IMG/VR virus record: IMGVR_UViG_3300015360_000157
Coordinates: 1-28,168 of that record
DNA length: 28,168 nucleotides
Source: a virus
Reading direction: 5' to 3' (one strand)
Both the position numbers and the translations under genes were made by a program. The notes under the pieces were generated by a model. The model saw only the letters and a list, made by a program, of their open reading frames with translations, made no database searches and was not told where the DNA came from. Below, piece by piece: positions 1-7,048 of this stretch (positions within the stretch are counted from its first letter, which is position 1; each line of letters begins with the position of its first letter).

Positions 1-9
1 TATAAAACT

Positions 10-210
10 ATGATAGATATTAACTACAGATTCCAAACAGATAAACGCAAAAGAGTTTTAGTACTATGGAAACAGTGGGTAAACGAATACAACAACGGAA
101 AAACAGTTGAGATGATTTCAAACGAGTACATAAATCCAAAAACTGGCAAAAACTATAGTAGGTCGGCTATATATTATGCGTTTGAAATAATGAAGGATGT
201 ACAGCTATGA
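10..210 (+). CDS. Small hypothetical protein, possible helix-turn-helix
   Basis: A 66-residue basic protein I cannot assign to a family. The N-terminal half is rich in Lys and Arg. The second half (about residues 28-62, from NNGKTVEMIS to SAIYYAFEIM) looks like two short helices separated by a turn, as in helix-turn-helix DNA-binding segments, but this is an impression only. It starts at ATG 10, right after a TATAAA at positions 1-6. Its stop overlaps the ATG of the annealing protein by 4 nt (ATGA), so the two are probably translationally coupled. The upstream context is cut by the window edge, so a longer start cannot be excluded. Confidence 0.6.
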   Translation: MIDINYRFQTDKRKRVLVLWKQWVNEYNNGKTVEMISNEYINPKTGKNYSRSAIYYAFEIMKDVQL

Positions 211-890
211 AACCTACTCTATTAGAGGAACCAAAGAAAAAAGCACGGTTAACTATTGCCAAGAACACACCGTTTGAAAATGGGCAACTGCTGCACATTC
301 TTCAAAAGACACCTAAAGACCATATTTATCAAAGACCTGGTAAGGGCGGGGGTAAGTGGGATTATGTAACGGGGACGTACGTAAAAAAAGTCTTAAACTA
401 TGTATTTGGATGGATGTGGAATTTTGAGGTAAAAGAACACCTGGAGAAGGGCGACGCTATCATTGTGTTAGGCAGGTTAACGGCACAGGTTGGGGACAAG
501 TCTATCGTAAAAGAGCAATGGGGAAGGGCTGAAATTAAATATAAAAAAGATGGAAATAAAATACCATTGGATTATGGAAACGATCTAAAAGCGGCCACCA
601 CTGATGCACTTAAAAAATGTGCGTCTGAATTTGGTATTGCCAGTGACATATATGGCGCGGAAGAATTTAAAGAGATAAACAGAGAATTGTTTGAGGACTT
701 GCCAGAACCAATAAAGACAAAAAAAGAGGCAATTGAAGTCATACACGGCGCACCAGATAAAGATTCGACCGCTACACCTATTACGGGACAAGAAGAAATA
801 AAACTTGTACCCCCAATACCAGTTCAACCACCAGAGAAGACAAAGACACCCGATTTTAAAACTTTGCTTGATCAAAACAAAAATACATGA
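207..890 (+). CDS. Rad52/Rad22-like single-strand annealing protein
   Basis: A 227-residue protein with the signature of the Rad52/Rad22 superfamily of phage annealing proteins, which pair complementary single strands during recombination and repair. Supporting segments are VKKVLNYVFGWMWNFEV (the family's helix followed by a Trp-rich strand), IIVLGRLTAQ with its strand-strand hairpin, and DLKAATTDALKKCASEFGIA, the family's conserved helix near the end of the fold (about residues 128-147). The last 70 residues are Pro/Lys rich and probably disordered, as is common for linkers that recruit SSB. A PD-(D/E)XK nuclease and an SSB lie a few kilobases downstream, which fits an exonuclease/annealase/SSB recombination set. 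Overlaps the genes on both sides by 4 nt. Confidence 0.82.
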   Translation: MKPTLLEEPKKKARLTIAKNTPFENGQLLHILQKTPKDHIYQRPGKGGGKWDYVTGTYVKKVLNYVFGWMWNFEVKEHLEKGDAIIVLGRLTAQVGDKSIVKEQWGRAEIKYKKDGNKIPLDYGNDLKAATTDALKKCASEFGIASDIYGAEEFKEINRELFEDLPEPIKTKKEAIEVIHGAPDKDSTATPITGQEEIKLVPPIPVQPPEKTKTPDFKTLLDQNKNT

Positions 891-1135
891 TTAAAAAAGA
901 TTACACCTATTGGAAACTATGGTGTGACTCTGTAGAAAATTTGGACGAGTTTGAGTCAAAGATAAAAACAGATTCAAGACTAAAAGAAAATTACGATGAT
1001 CTTGCGTTGGTAGTACGCTCCTATACCTATTTGATAGAAAGACAGGCAGAAGACATTAAGGGTCTGGAACTTAAGGTTCCAAGTGTAACAGAAGACATAA
1101 ATAAAGTACTTGACAAACACTGTAAATTAGATTAA
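887..1135 (+). CDS. Hypothetical protein
   Basis: An 82-residue acidic protein with no recognised family. It is predicted to be mostly helical: Asp/Glu/Lys-rich segments with aromatic residues at the N-terminus (YTYWKLW). It starts in an ATGA overlap with the annealing protein gene and lies in the same transcription unit, so a role alongside recombination is possible but only by position. The last bases of this gene carry the -35 and -10 elements of the promoter for the next gene. Confidence 0.6.
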   Translation: MIKKDYTYWKLWCDSVENLDEFESKIKTDSRLKENYDDLALVVRSYTYLIERQAEDIKGLELKVPSVTEDINKVLDKHCKLD

Positions 1136-1138
1136 TAT
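1110..1138 (+). promoter_or_regulatory. Sigma-70 promoter, leaderless for the gene at 1145
   Basis: A perfect -35 TTGACA (1110-1115), a 17-bp spacer, then -10 TAATAT (1133-1138). Only 6 nt separate the -10 from ATG 1145, so transcription would begin at or beside the start codon. There is no Shine-Dalgarno sequence. This is the clearest example of the leaderless arrangement in the window. Confidence 0.75.
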
Positions 1139-1144
1139 ACAATT

Positions 1145-1582
1145 ATGCAAATAAATATTGAAAAAATAGCACAACTTGTACTTGACGCGGATAAGATCTT
1201 TATGAAGCCTGAGGCAGAAGAAAATCTAGTACAATTGTTAGAAATTCAGACTCAAGTTGAGGCGGCCATTGTTGAGGTAAAAGCAAAGCTAGAAGCAACG
1301 GCATTACAGATTGACCCGAATTTCAGATCAATACAATCAGATCTAATAAAAGTTCATTACCGTTCATTTGGCCAACGCTATTACGTTGACGAATTGCAAA
1401 AGAATCTAGCACCCAAAGAGCTGTACACTGAGGAAACAAAAGTGGTCTATAAAGTAGATGCTAAAGCGGTGGAAAAATGGATAAAAGAAAATAATGGCAT
1501 GCCAGCCGGTATTTCAGAAGTTGAACGTCAAAAGAAGTTAACCATATCGTTAAAATCGGAGGCAACAAATGACGATCAGTAA
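1145..1582 (+). CDS. Hypothetical recombination-module protein, coiled-coil N-terminus
   Basis: A 145-residue protein not assigned to a family. Residues 1-60 are a long amphipathic helix rich in Glu, Ala, Leu and Gln (AEENLVQLLEIQTQVEAAIV), probably a coiled coil. The C-terminal half is more mixed, with two Lys-rich strands. It sits between a Rad52-like protein and a PD-(D/E)XK nuclease, so a partner role in recombination (for example nuclease inhibition or oligomer bridging) is a guess from position. It has its own consensus promoter directly against the ATG, which marks it as the head of a transcription unit. Confidence 0.65.
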   Translation: MQINIEKIAQLVLDADKIFMKPEAEENLVQLLEIQTQVEAAIVEVKAKLEATALQIDPNFRSIQSDLIKVHYRSFGQRYYVDELQKNLAPKELYTEETKVVYKVDAKAVEKWIKENNGMPAGISEVERQKKLTISLKSEATNDDQ

Positions 1583-1730
1583 ATTTAGATTCTTACTAGA
1601 AAGACTTATTGAGGCTGGCGATAGTGAATTTGTGGTTGACACAACCATGTTAGCCGAAAATGAAATAGTGGTCACTGGCCTGGACATGAGAGATTCTTTC
1701 ACTTTAACGATAGATAAGGTTGCGGAGTAA
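1569..1730 (+). CDS. Small hypothetical protein (53 aa)
   Basis: A 53-residue open frame beginning MTISKFRFLLERLIEAGD and ending DKVAE. It overlaps the end of the previous gene by 14 nt in another frame. It fills a gap that would otherwise be empty, follows the packed layout of the region, and its product looks protein-like: a helix, then short strands EFVVDTT and EIVVTG. Similar small phage proteins beginning with 'KFRxLLERLIEAGD' are plausible, but I cannot name a family. No clear ribosome-binding site; translational coupling is likely. Confidence 0.5.
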   Translation: MTISKFRFLLERLIEAGDSEFVVDTTMLAENEIVVTGLDMRDSFTLTIDKVAE

Positions 1731-1734
1731 GACA

Positions 1735-1821
1735 ATGAAAAATAAAAACCATTTTAAAAACGCCGTAAGTATGATTTTAAACCTTATTAAAATTGCTATT
1801 AAAAAGTTTTTGTCTTATTAA
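1735..1821 (+). CDS. Tiny basic peptide ORF (28 aa)
   Basis: A 28-codon frame starting at ATG 1735, with GGAG eight bases upstream (1725-1728) as a ribosome-binding site. The product is Lys-rich, with a hydrophobic helix (AVSMILNLIKIAIKKFL) that would be amphipathic or membrane-associating. It exactly fills the space between neighbours, stopping 3 nt before the next ATG. It may be real, or it may be a leader that keeps ribosomes on the nuclease gene. Marginal call. Confidence 0.3.
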   Translation: MKNKNHFKNAVSMILNLIKIAIKKFLSY

Positions 1822-1824
1822 ACT

Positions 1825-2427
1825 ATGAAAAATAAATTTCGAGCCAGCTATACAATTTTGGACATGTGGTCATCTGGAAACTGGGAGATGGCAATCAAAC
1901 AGTATTTTAAGTTGGATAAGTACTCAAGCCCCGAAATGGAAGACGGTTTGCGGTGGCATGAGAAATGGAGAAAACACATCGAAGACACAAAAACTATGCC
2001 CGTTGAGTTTGGTGGTCGTCCACTTATAGCGCCCGTAACTGAAAGAAAAAAAGTTGTAGAACTTGATAGTTGGTTGGATTTAGTTGGAATAATCGATTGT
2101 TACGACAGCCCCACCGTCTATGATTGGAAAACAGGTAAGACTTCCAGCGAAGTATATGCAGGAGGGAAGCAAGGGGCGATCTATGGTGTACTAGCTACAC
2201 TTCTTGGATATTACGTCGAAAAAATAGAAATACACCACTATGACCAGTACATGAAGACTGCCGACATGTCTATTGTTTGGATCACACCAAAGCTATTGGA
2301 AGATGCCCACAATTATATTGTCACAGTGTCATCTGAAATGTACCAATATTTTTTATCTAACAACTTATTTGATAAGTTCGGCGCTCAACAATCAGAAGCG
2401 ACGATACCAGAACAAATACTTTTATGA
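1825..2427 (+). CDS. PD-(D/E)XK nuclease, Cas4/RecB-like
   Basis: A 200-residue protein with the ordered motifs of PD-(D/E)XK exonucleases of the Cas4/RecB type. These are a His in GLRWHEKW (H45), an Asp in VGIIDCYDS (D91), the core DWKTGK (D100, K102), and a QxxxY-like GGKQGAIY (Q116, Y120). Such phage enzymes degrade DNA ends to single strands for an annealing partner; the Rad52-like protein at 207 is the obvious one. Family members often carry an Fe-S cluster held by Cys residues. Only one Cys is present here (C92), so this is the cluster-free type. The start is ATG 1825 with no strong ribosome-binding site; the stop overlaps the next ATG by 4 nt. Confidence 0.82.
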   Translation: MKNKFRASYTILDMWSSGNWEMAIKQYFKLDKYSSPEMEDGLRWHEKWRKHIEDTKTMPVEFGGRPLIAPVTERKKVVELDSWLDLVGIIDCYDSPTVYDWKTGKTSSEVYAGGKQGAIYGVLATLLGYYVEKIEIHHYDQYMKTADMSIVWITPKLLEDAHNYIVTVSSEMYQYFLSNNLFDKFGAQQSEATIPEQILL

Positions 2428-2717
2428 AAAATAAAGTTCGCAACACATCGGTCGAATCATTCCATGACCTAGATAATGTAGGAAAAAAACAAATGAACGT
2501 TTTAAACGTCTTGAAGTATGAGTTGAAAACGGCCTGCAACCTAGATTTGGCAGATTTTCTCGATTGGCCAATAAACCACATCACTCCAAGGGTAAACGAG
2601 TTGGTCAAAAATGGATTCTTACAAGAAGACAGACGGGATATTTGTGTAAAGACTGGCCGCAAAGTTATTTTCTGGCGCATTACGCTAAAAGAGCCGGAGC
2701 AATTATCTTTTATATGA
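2424..2717 (+). CDS. Winged-helix DNA-binding protein
   Basis: A 97-residue protein resembling a MarR/GntR-like winged-helix domain. A first helix (KKQMNVLNVLKYEL) is followed by a helix-turn-helix (LDLADFLDWPINHITPRVNELVKNGFL, with the recognition helix around HITPRVNELV), then a wing hairpin (ICVKTGRKVIFWRIT). It may regulate phage genes or serve as a replication accessory factor; the sequence does not say which. Overlaps the nuclease upstream and the aminopeptidase downstream by 4 nt each, so it is expressed with them. Confidence 0.68.
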   Translation: MKNKVRNTSVESFHDLDNVGKKQMNVLNVLKYELKTACNLDLADFLDWPINHITPRVNELVKNGFLQEDRRDICVKTGRKVIFWRITLKEPEQLSFI

Positions 2718-3463
2718 AACCCCACGAAGCAGTAAGTCAGGTTTTAATAAAGATGGCTGAAATGGCTAAAATTGGTGTGAGGACTATTGATATTGATTCT
2801 ATGGCTGAAAAAATGATATTGGATATGGGGTGTAAGCCCTTTAATAAGGGGTACAAGCATCAGTCGGCAAAACAAGCCTATCCGTTCACAACTTGTATAA
2901 ATATTGACAATGTCATTGCACACGGCAAACCAAGTGAGTACAAACTACAAAACGGCGACCTGGTTTCTTTGGACGTCGCCCTAATTACTCCAGATGGCTT
3001 GTGTGGTGACGCAGCGTTATCTCTTGGATGTGGCGAAATATCAAACCGTAAGGAAAGACTGCTTAAATATGCAAAAAAGACACTCTATGAGGTCATTGAT
3101 CACATGAAACCGGGTAGAAGCACTGAAGATTTGGCGAGAATTTGCGAATATTACACCGCAAATATGGGCTACCGTGTAAATTTACGGATGGCCGGACATG
3201 CCATAGGGACAGAAATGCACATGAAACCAAATATTTATAGCGGTACCGCTGACCATTGTGTGTGGGGTGAATTAAAAGTTGGAGATGTGTTTTGTGTTGA
3301 ACCTATGTTGACACCAGGTAAGGATAATCTGGGTATATGTGTGGATCCGGACGGGTGGACATTCGTCACAGTAGATGGCCAACCAAGTGCATTTTTTGAA
3401 CACATGGTGGAGATAACGGCCACTGGGTGTAAAATATTAACAACCCACTTTGACAGAAACTAA
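2714..3463 (+). CDS. map: Methionine aminopeptidase, type I-like
   Basis: A 249-residue enzyme of the M24 family that would remove N-terminal Met from new proteins. All five dinuclear metal ligands are present: D87 in VSLDVA, D99 in LCGDAA, H162 in GHAIG, E196 in FCVEPM and E229 in FFEHMV. The substrate-site histidines H70 (IAHGKP) and H169 (EMHMKP) are also there. Length matches bacterial type I enzymes without extensions. ATG 2714 is chosen because it gives the usual N-terminus and a 4-nt overlap with the gene upstream; the frame stays open further upstream inside that gene. An intact, probably active host-type enzyme in a phage recombination module is unusual. Confidence 0.92.
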   Translation: MKPHEAVSQVLIKMAEMAKIGVRTIDIDSMAEKMILDMGCKPFNKGYKHQSAKQAYPFTTCINIDNVIAHGKPSEYKLQNGDLVSLDVALITPDGLCGDAALSLGCGEISNRKERLLKYAKKTLYEVIDHMKPGRSTEDLARICEYYTANMGYRVNLRMAGHAIGTEMHMKPNIYSGTADHCVWGELKVGDVFCVEPMLTPGKDNLGICVDPDGWTFVTVDGQPSAFFEHMVEITATGCKILTTHFDRN

Positions 3464-3464
3464 C

Positions 3465-3704
3465 ATGAATATCACAAACATTGTCTTATTACTGATTTTT
3501 GCAATATCAACATTGATAGGTGTTTGGATGATGGTTATTTCCCGAATGTTTATAAAATTGCTTCAGATGCTAGTAGAGAAAGACGGGGCAACTGTTTTTA
3601 ATACCATCTTGCACGACTTACAACAGATAAAAACACGCCTAACCTGGTCAAAAAGACGAGAAAAAAAAGTCCTGCCAAAAAAGGTGGTGAAAAAACATGT
3701 TTAA
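3465..3704 (+). CDS. Small single-pass membrane protein
   Basis: A 79-residue protein with one strong hydrophobic helix at residues 5-30 (NIVLLLIFAISTLIGVWMMV), then a second amphipathic stretch and a very basic C-terminus (SKRREKK, KKVVKKHV). The layout suggests an inner-membrane anchor with a cytoplasmic basic tail. ATG 3465 is preferred to an in-frame TTG at 3450, which lies inside the previous gene. Function unknown; it does not sit beside a recognisable endolysin, so I do not call it a holin. Confidence 0.6.
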   Translation: MNITNIVLLLIFAISTLIGVWMMVISRMFIKLLQMLVEKDGATVFNTILHDLQQIKTRLTWSKRREKKVLPKKVVKKHV

Positions 3705-3885
3705 AAGAAAATGTGCTAAATGTGGTTTAAAAACTATAAATATAATATCTGAGTCGTTTGGCGCTCGCCTATGGCGAATCACTAAAAATATTATGTTTCC
3801 AATTCGGATTTTAATGAGTGTATCCAGAAGACCCAAATCAACTAATGTTTGCCGTAGTTGCGGTTTTAGTTGGGAAGATCGATAA
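3697..3885 (+). CDS. Small zinc-ribbon protein
   Basis: A 62-residue basic protein with a CxxC near each end: CAKC at residues 6-9 and CRSC close to the C-terminus (NVCRSCGFSWED). This is a classic four-Cys zinc ribbon with a long insert of basic and hydrophobic residues. GGTGGTGA precedes ATG 3697 by six bases and serves as ribosome-binding site inside the end of the upstream gene. Function unknown; nucleic-acid or protein binding is the usual role of such folds. One of five small Cys-rich proteins in the window. Confidence 0.62.
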   Translation: MFKRKCAKCGLKTINIISESFGARLWRITKNIMFPIRILMSVSRRPKSTNVCRSCGFSWEDR

Positions 3886-4139
3886 TGAACAAAGAAATGC
3901 AAAAACAACCGTGGGTTGAATTCTACGCAAGGCGTATCTGTGATGCCAAAGCCGTTATCGAAAGTCCTGAAGCCTCAAGCTATGAAAGACTAGTGGCAAC
4001 GGAAGCAATGGAACTAGACCAACTCAAGGCTATTCACAACGAACGAAGAAATTTGATTATGGATAACGGTACACGGTTGGAACAGTTACAGGTAATAATC
4101 GATTTTCATATTAAAAAAGACGACGTTTCCAAGGTTTAA
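3885..4139 (+). CDS. Hypothetical helical protein
   Basis: An 84-residue, mostly helical protein (charged and Leu-rich segments such as SYERLVATEAMELDQLKAIH). The stop of the zinc-ribbon gene and this start share one base (TAATG at 3883-3887), a termination-reinitiation arrangement. ATG 3885 is preferred over an upstream in-frame TTG at 3870. No family recognised. It immediately precedes ssb. Confidence 0.55.
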   Translation: MNKEMQKQPWVEFYARRICDAKAVIESPEASSYERLVATEAMELDQLKAIHNERRNLIMDNGTRLEQLQVIIDFHIKKDDVSKV

Positions 4140-4143
4140 ATAT

Positions 4144-4578
4144 ATGTCATTTTCAATAAATCAAATTATATTAGTCGGCAATGTTACAAAAGAGCCAGAA
4201 CTAAAATACACACCAGCGGGCAAACCTGTATTGACGTTTAGTATGGCCACTAATAGAAGGGTAAAAAACGGGGAGGAATGGAAGGATGTACCCACGTTTC
4301 ATAAAATCGTAGTTTGGGGTAACTTTGCAGAGTGGCTATCTAAAAATATTGCTACGGGACAACCAGTGACGGTTCGCGGCAGAGTGGACAATAGGTCGTA
4401 TCAAGACAGTAGTGGTGCCAAAAAGTACATAAGTGAAGTAGTAGCGGATGATGTGATACCGTTTGCGTCTCGATCAAATCACGAAGCAGCAGCAAAAAAG
4501 CCAGAGGAAGTCCAGATTGATGACGTGTTACCGACAGAAGAAGTTTCAAATGTTGCGACAAATGAAATTCCATTTTAG
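4144..4578 (+). CDS. ssb: Single-stranded DNA-binding protein
   Basis: A 144-residue SSB with the bacterial-type OB fold over about residues 1-110. The start is typical (NQIILVGNVTKEPELKYTPA), followed by VLTFSMATNRR, then the WKDVPTFHKIVVWG strand pair and VTVRGRVDNRSY. The linker is short and acidic and ends in NEIPF, matching the C-terminal tip that recruits partner proteins in bacterial SSBs (usually DDIPF). It should coat phage single strands and supply the annealing protein and nuclease. An AAGG sits 9 nt before the ATG as a weak ribosome-binding site. Confidence 0.93.
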   Translation: MSFSINQIILVGNVTKEPELKYTPAGKPVLTFSMATNRRVKNGEEWKDVPTFHKIVVWGNFAEWLSKNIATGQPVTVRGRVDNRSYQDSSGAKKYISEVVADDVIPFASRSNHEAAAKKPEEVQIDDVLPTEEVSNVATNEIPF

Positions 4579-4595
4579 AAAGTAGGTGATTTTTT

Positions 4596-4742
4596 ATGAG
4601 TATCGGACAAAAACTTTTATGGACAGGTGTAGTTGCATTTATAATGCGGGAAACAATTCCACACACAGTGTCCCCTATTGAAGTCATAGCCCTCGTGATC
4701 ATATTGTTATGTGGATTGCTATTGGCTTGGTTGAACAATTAA
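4596..4742 (+). CDS. Small membrane protein (48 aa)
   Basis: A 48-residue frame with a convincing ribosome-binding site: AGGTGA at 4584-4589, six bases before ATG 4596. The product starts MSIGQKLLWTGVVAF and ends in a hydrophobic helix (EVIALVIILLCGLLLAWLNN), so it should insert in the membrane. It fills the gap between ssb and the next gene. Function unknown. The next gene's -10 element lies just after its stop. Confidence 0.55.
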   Translation: MSIGQKLLWTGVVAFIMRETIPHTVSPIEVIALVIILLCGLLLAWLNN

Positions 4743-4753
4743 CCATCTTTATT

Positions 4754-4762
4754 TGCTATACT
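4754..4762 (+). promoter_or_regulatory. Extended -10 promoter, leaderless for the gene at 4769
   Basis: TGC-TATACT, an extended -10 element, ends 6 nt before ATG 4769. The same nonamer at the same distance precedes the portal gene at 7049. A TTGAAC lies 20 bp upstream, too far to be a good -35; the extended -10 may compensate. Confidence 0.6.
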
Positions 4763-4768
4763 TACACC

Positions 4769-4960
4769 ATGCCCATAGACAGTCTTTCACAAACAAACAA
4801 TATTGACGAAGAACTGCGAATGGTCGGTGAAATAATAGAGATTGAGAAGACAGTCAAGGGAATGATGAGTATCACTTTACGAGGTAATAACTATGAACTG
4901 TTAGAATCAGGCAGACAAGATGGCAAGGAATATTGGAAATTTAAAATATTAAATAAATAA
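4769..4960 (+). CDS. Hypothetical protein (63 aa)
   Basis: A 63-residue protein beginning MPIDSLSQTNNIDEELRM, with a predicted mostly beta C-terminal half (MMSITLRGNNYELLES, YWKFKIL). The frame opens further upstream at 4709, but that extension overlaps the small membrane gene. ATG 4769 is exactly 6 nt after a TGCTATACT promoter, so I choose it. Its stop lies 2 nt before the small-terminase start. No family recognised. Confidence 0.55.
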   Translation: MPIDSLSQTNNIDEELRMVGEIIEIEKTVKGMMSITLRGNNYELLESGRQDGKEYWKFKILNK

Positions 4961-4962
4961 AT

Positions 4963-5457
4963 ATGGCAAAACTAGACTGGGGACGACCACTAATATCAGA
5001 GGACACGTTTAATACATGGCTAAGTGAATTACGCCCACACCTCGTTTTAGGTGTGAGTTTATACCGTGCAATACATAAATCAGGACTAGATGGACACTCA
5101 ACTTCTATATACGAAAAATACAAGCTAAAAGATTGGTTTTCTGTAGGCGTAGATAGATTGCGCTTAATTCCAGGAGAGAAAGCAAACGAGGCAATGACGC
5201 GATTAATAGACGCTATACACTTAAAGACGTTACAAGAGAAGACACTAACGTCAGAAGAAATTAAGATCCTGACGTTCTTTAGTGAAAAACACCGAAGCGC
5301 ACAACACTTTTTTGTGAACAGAACCGAGACATCAGTAGCAAGACCCATAGAAGATATTATTTCTGATTTAGAAAGGGCTGATAATATAGACGATGTTGCA
5401 TTTGAAGCTGAGAAGCAAATGGTGGAGGCTCAACCACCTATACAAAGTCAAGAATAA
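4963..5457 (+). CDS. terS: Probable terminase small subunit
   Basis: A 164-residue protein immediately before the large terminase, the standard place for the DNA-recognition subunit of the packaging motor. The N-terminal third (HLVLGVSLYRAIHKSGLDGHSTSIYEKYK, about residues 26-54) looks like a helix-turn-helix of the kind that reads the packaging site. The middle is helical and could form the oligomeric ring; the end is acidic. I recognise it by context and layout rather than by a firm family motif. The large terminase starts inside its last 65 bases, in the +1 frame. Confidence 0.62.
   Translation: MAKLDWGRPLISEDTFNTWLSELRPHLVLGVSLYRAIHKSGLDGHSTSIYEKYKLKDWFSVGVDRLRLIPGEKANEAMTRLIDAIHLKTLQEKTLTSEEIKILTFFSEKHRSAQHFFVNRTETSVARPIEDIISDLERADNIDDVAFEAEKQMVEAQPPIQSQE
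5379..5387 (+). promoter_or_regulatory. Extended -10 promoter inside terS, before terL
   Basis: TGA-TAATAT, an extended -10 one mismatch from consensus, lies within the terS coding sequence. It ends 5 nt before ATG 5393 of the large terminase. A transcript from here would start at about the terL start codon. No -35 match at 17 bp. Confidence 0.5.
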
Positions 5458-7009
5458 GAGCGGGACGATTGTCGTATTCAAGCCCAACCCCATGCAATTG
5501 AGATACCGCGTCGACTCGAAGGGGTGTCGCTATTGTTATATTGTTAAGCCTCGACAATTTGGATTTACAACGGATGCCGTCATCGACATGTTTGACGATG
5601 CTTGTTTTGTACCTGGATCATCGGCGGCCATAACTGCACACGATAGAGAGTCTGTAAGTAGGATATTTCAAATAGCAAAACGAGCCTATGAGAACATGCC
5701 ACCTGAATTGCGCCCCGTTACACAGTACGACACGCGAAACGAATACAAATTTTTAACTCGATTTGATGGAATCCCTCTAGACAATGAATTTTATGTGGCA
5801 TTAAAAATACGCGGCACTACGATACAAAGACTACATGTATCGGAAGCAGCACACGTCGATGATCGGGATGAGTTAAAGATGGGAGCTAAACAAGCCGTGC
5901 CAAAGACGGGAAGAATTACAGAAGAGACGACGGGAAACGGAATGAATGAATTCTACGATGACGTCATGTACGCCCTAGACAGGCAACAAAAGGGACTATC
6001 TGGAGAGATGGATTATCGGGTTTTTTTCTATCCGTGGTTTAGCAATCCAGAATATACGCTATATGGCACGTTAGGTTCAATAGACGCGGCAAAATATGAA
6101 GATGAAAATAAATTGCGCAGTCAATACGGGTTAACAGACGGCCAATTGCTATGGCGCAGATGGAAATTAGATGAGTTTAGAACAAACCGCACTGATGGTG
6201 TCACATTAAACGTATTTCAGAGATTTAAGCAGGAATACCCGGCCACTATATTGGAAGCTTTCCAGTCTGGCGCAGGCAATGTATTCAACTTGGAGGCGGT
6301 AACAGACATTAGCGCACCTGTCCCACTAACGATAGATCAAGTTTATGCGCTCATTGATTCCGACACAAATCAGAATCAGACCGTCAAGGATGGCATGAAA
6401 TATCTATATGATCAGGGTTTTAGGTGTTGGGATATTCCGCGCTATGGTAAAAAATATGTGCTGGGGTGTGATCCAGCTGGTGATGAGGGTCAAGATAACG
6501 CGGCCATTGCCTTATGGGATGGTAGTACTGTTGCAATTGAAGGAAAGATCGAGAAAATTGGGGAATTCTGGCAAAAGATACGACCCGATTTGTTGGGGGA
6601 ATTGTGCGTGGCCATCGCCAAGGTATACAACAAAGCTTTTATAGGTATAGAAAATAACATGCTGACAACCATCATTACGGTGGTCAATTCTGGCTATGAC
6701 CACTATTATTCCTATGTTGAAATTGATAAGCGTACAGAAAAAACAACGCGCAAAATTGGCTGGAATACAAACACCAAGACACGCGACGTGATGATAGATG
6801 AGTTTATAAAACAGTTTGAAGAAGGAAGTTTGGAAATACGATCAACGGTCACAAAATCAGAGATGCAAACGTTTATTCGTAACGATGTAGCAAAGCGTGA
6901 ACATGCAAAAGGTAAACATGACGACATGTTATTTGCAGACTTCGTTGCGCTCCAGATGCGCAAATATAACGGGCCAATAGCTAGAGTCTTTGCCAAAAAC
7001 CCGTTTTAG
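5393..7009 (+). CDS. terL: Terminase large subunit (packaging ATPase-nuclease)
   Basis: A 538-residue packaging motor with both domains intact. ATPase: an adenine-binding Q motif in KPNPMQLRY (Q35), Walker A-like KPRQFGFTT (52-60), Walker B with catalytic Glu in LHVSEAAHV (E151), and coupling motif ETTGNG (178-183). RNase H-like nuclease: acidic residues in LGCDPAGD (D360), IGIENN (E420) and KHDDML (D510, D511). It pumps DNA into the prohead and cuts concatemers. ATG 5393 keeps the Q motif with a normal N-terminal length. An in-frame ATG at 5492 would remove most of the region before Walker A. The start lies in the 3' end of terS. Confidence 0.93.
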   Translation: MLHLKLRSKWWRLNHLYKVKNKSGTIVVFKPNPMQLRYRVDSKGCRYCYIVKPRQFGFTTDAVIDMFDDACFVPGSSAAITAHDRESVSRIFQIAKRAYENMPPELRPVTQYDTRNEYKFLTRFDGIPLDNEFYVALKIRGTTIQRLHVSEAAHVDDRDELKMGAKQAVPKTGRITEETTGNGMNEFYDDVMYALDRQQKGLSGEMDYRVFFYPWFSNPEYTLYGTLGSIDAAKYEDENKLRSQYGLTDGQLLWRRWKLDEFRTNRTDGVTLNVFQRFKQEYPATILEAFQSGAGNVFNLEAVTDISAPVPLTIDQVYALIDSDTNQNQTVKDGMKYLYDQGFRCWDIPRYGKKYVLGCDPAGDEGQDNAAIALWDGSTVAIEGKIEKIGEFWQKIRPDLLGELCVAIAKVYNKAFIGIENNMLTTIITVVNSGYDHYYSYVEIDKRTEKTTRKIGWNTNTKTRDVMIDEFIKQFEEGSLEIRSTVTKSEMQTFIRNDVAKREHAKGKHDDMLFADFVALQMRKYNGPIARVFAKNPF

Positions 7010-7033
7010 GCTTGATTGTTGTAATAGGTACGG

Positions 7034-7042
7034 TGCTATACT
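7034..7042 (+). promoter_or_regulatory. Extended -10 promoter, leaderless for portal
   Basis: TGC-TATACT ends 6 nt (AATTTT) before ATG 7049. A TTGATT at 7012-7017 is a possible -35 with a 19-bp spacer. It lies in the 39-nt gap between terL and the portal gene, and no Shine-Dalgarno sequence is present. Confidence 0.62.
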
Positions 7043-7048
7043 AATTTT

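Noticed and set aside
585-875. Open frame on the - strand inside the annealing-protein gene
   Set aside because: Aromatic- and Cys-rich shadow of the + strand gene, with no ribosome site or promoter and no recognisable domain.
3465-4742. Holin call for the small membrane proteins at 3465 and 4596
   Set aside because: No endolysin is nearby and the proteins have a single clear membrane helix; the position in the recombination module does not support lysis.
5393-5492. Possible frameshift fusion of small and large terminase, or a missing terL start
   Set aside because: ATG 5393 is in frame, preceded by an extended -10 element, and keeps the Q motif and Walker A. A fusion is not needed.
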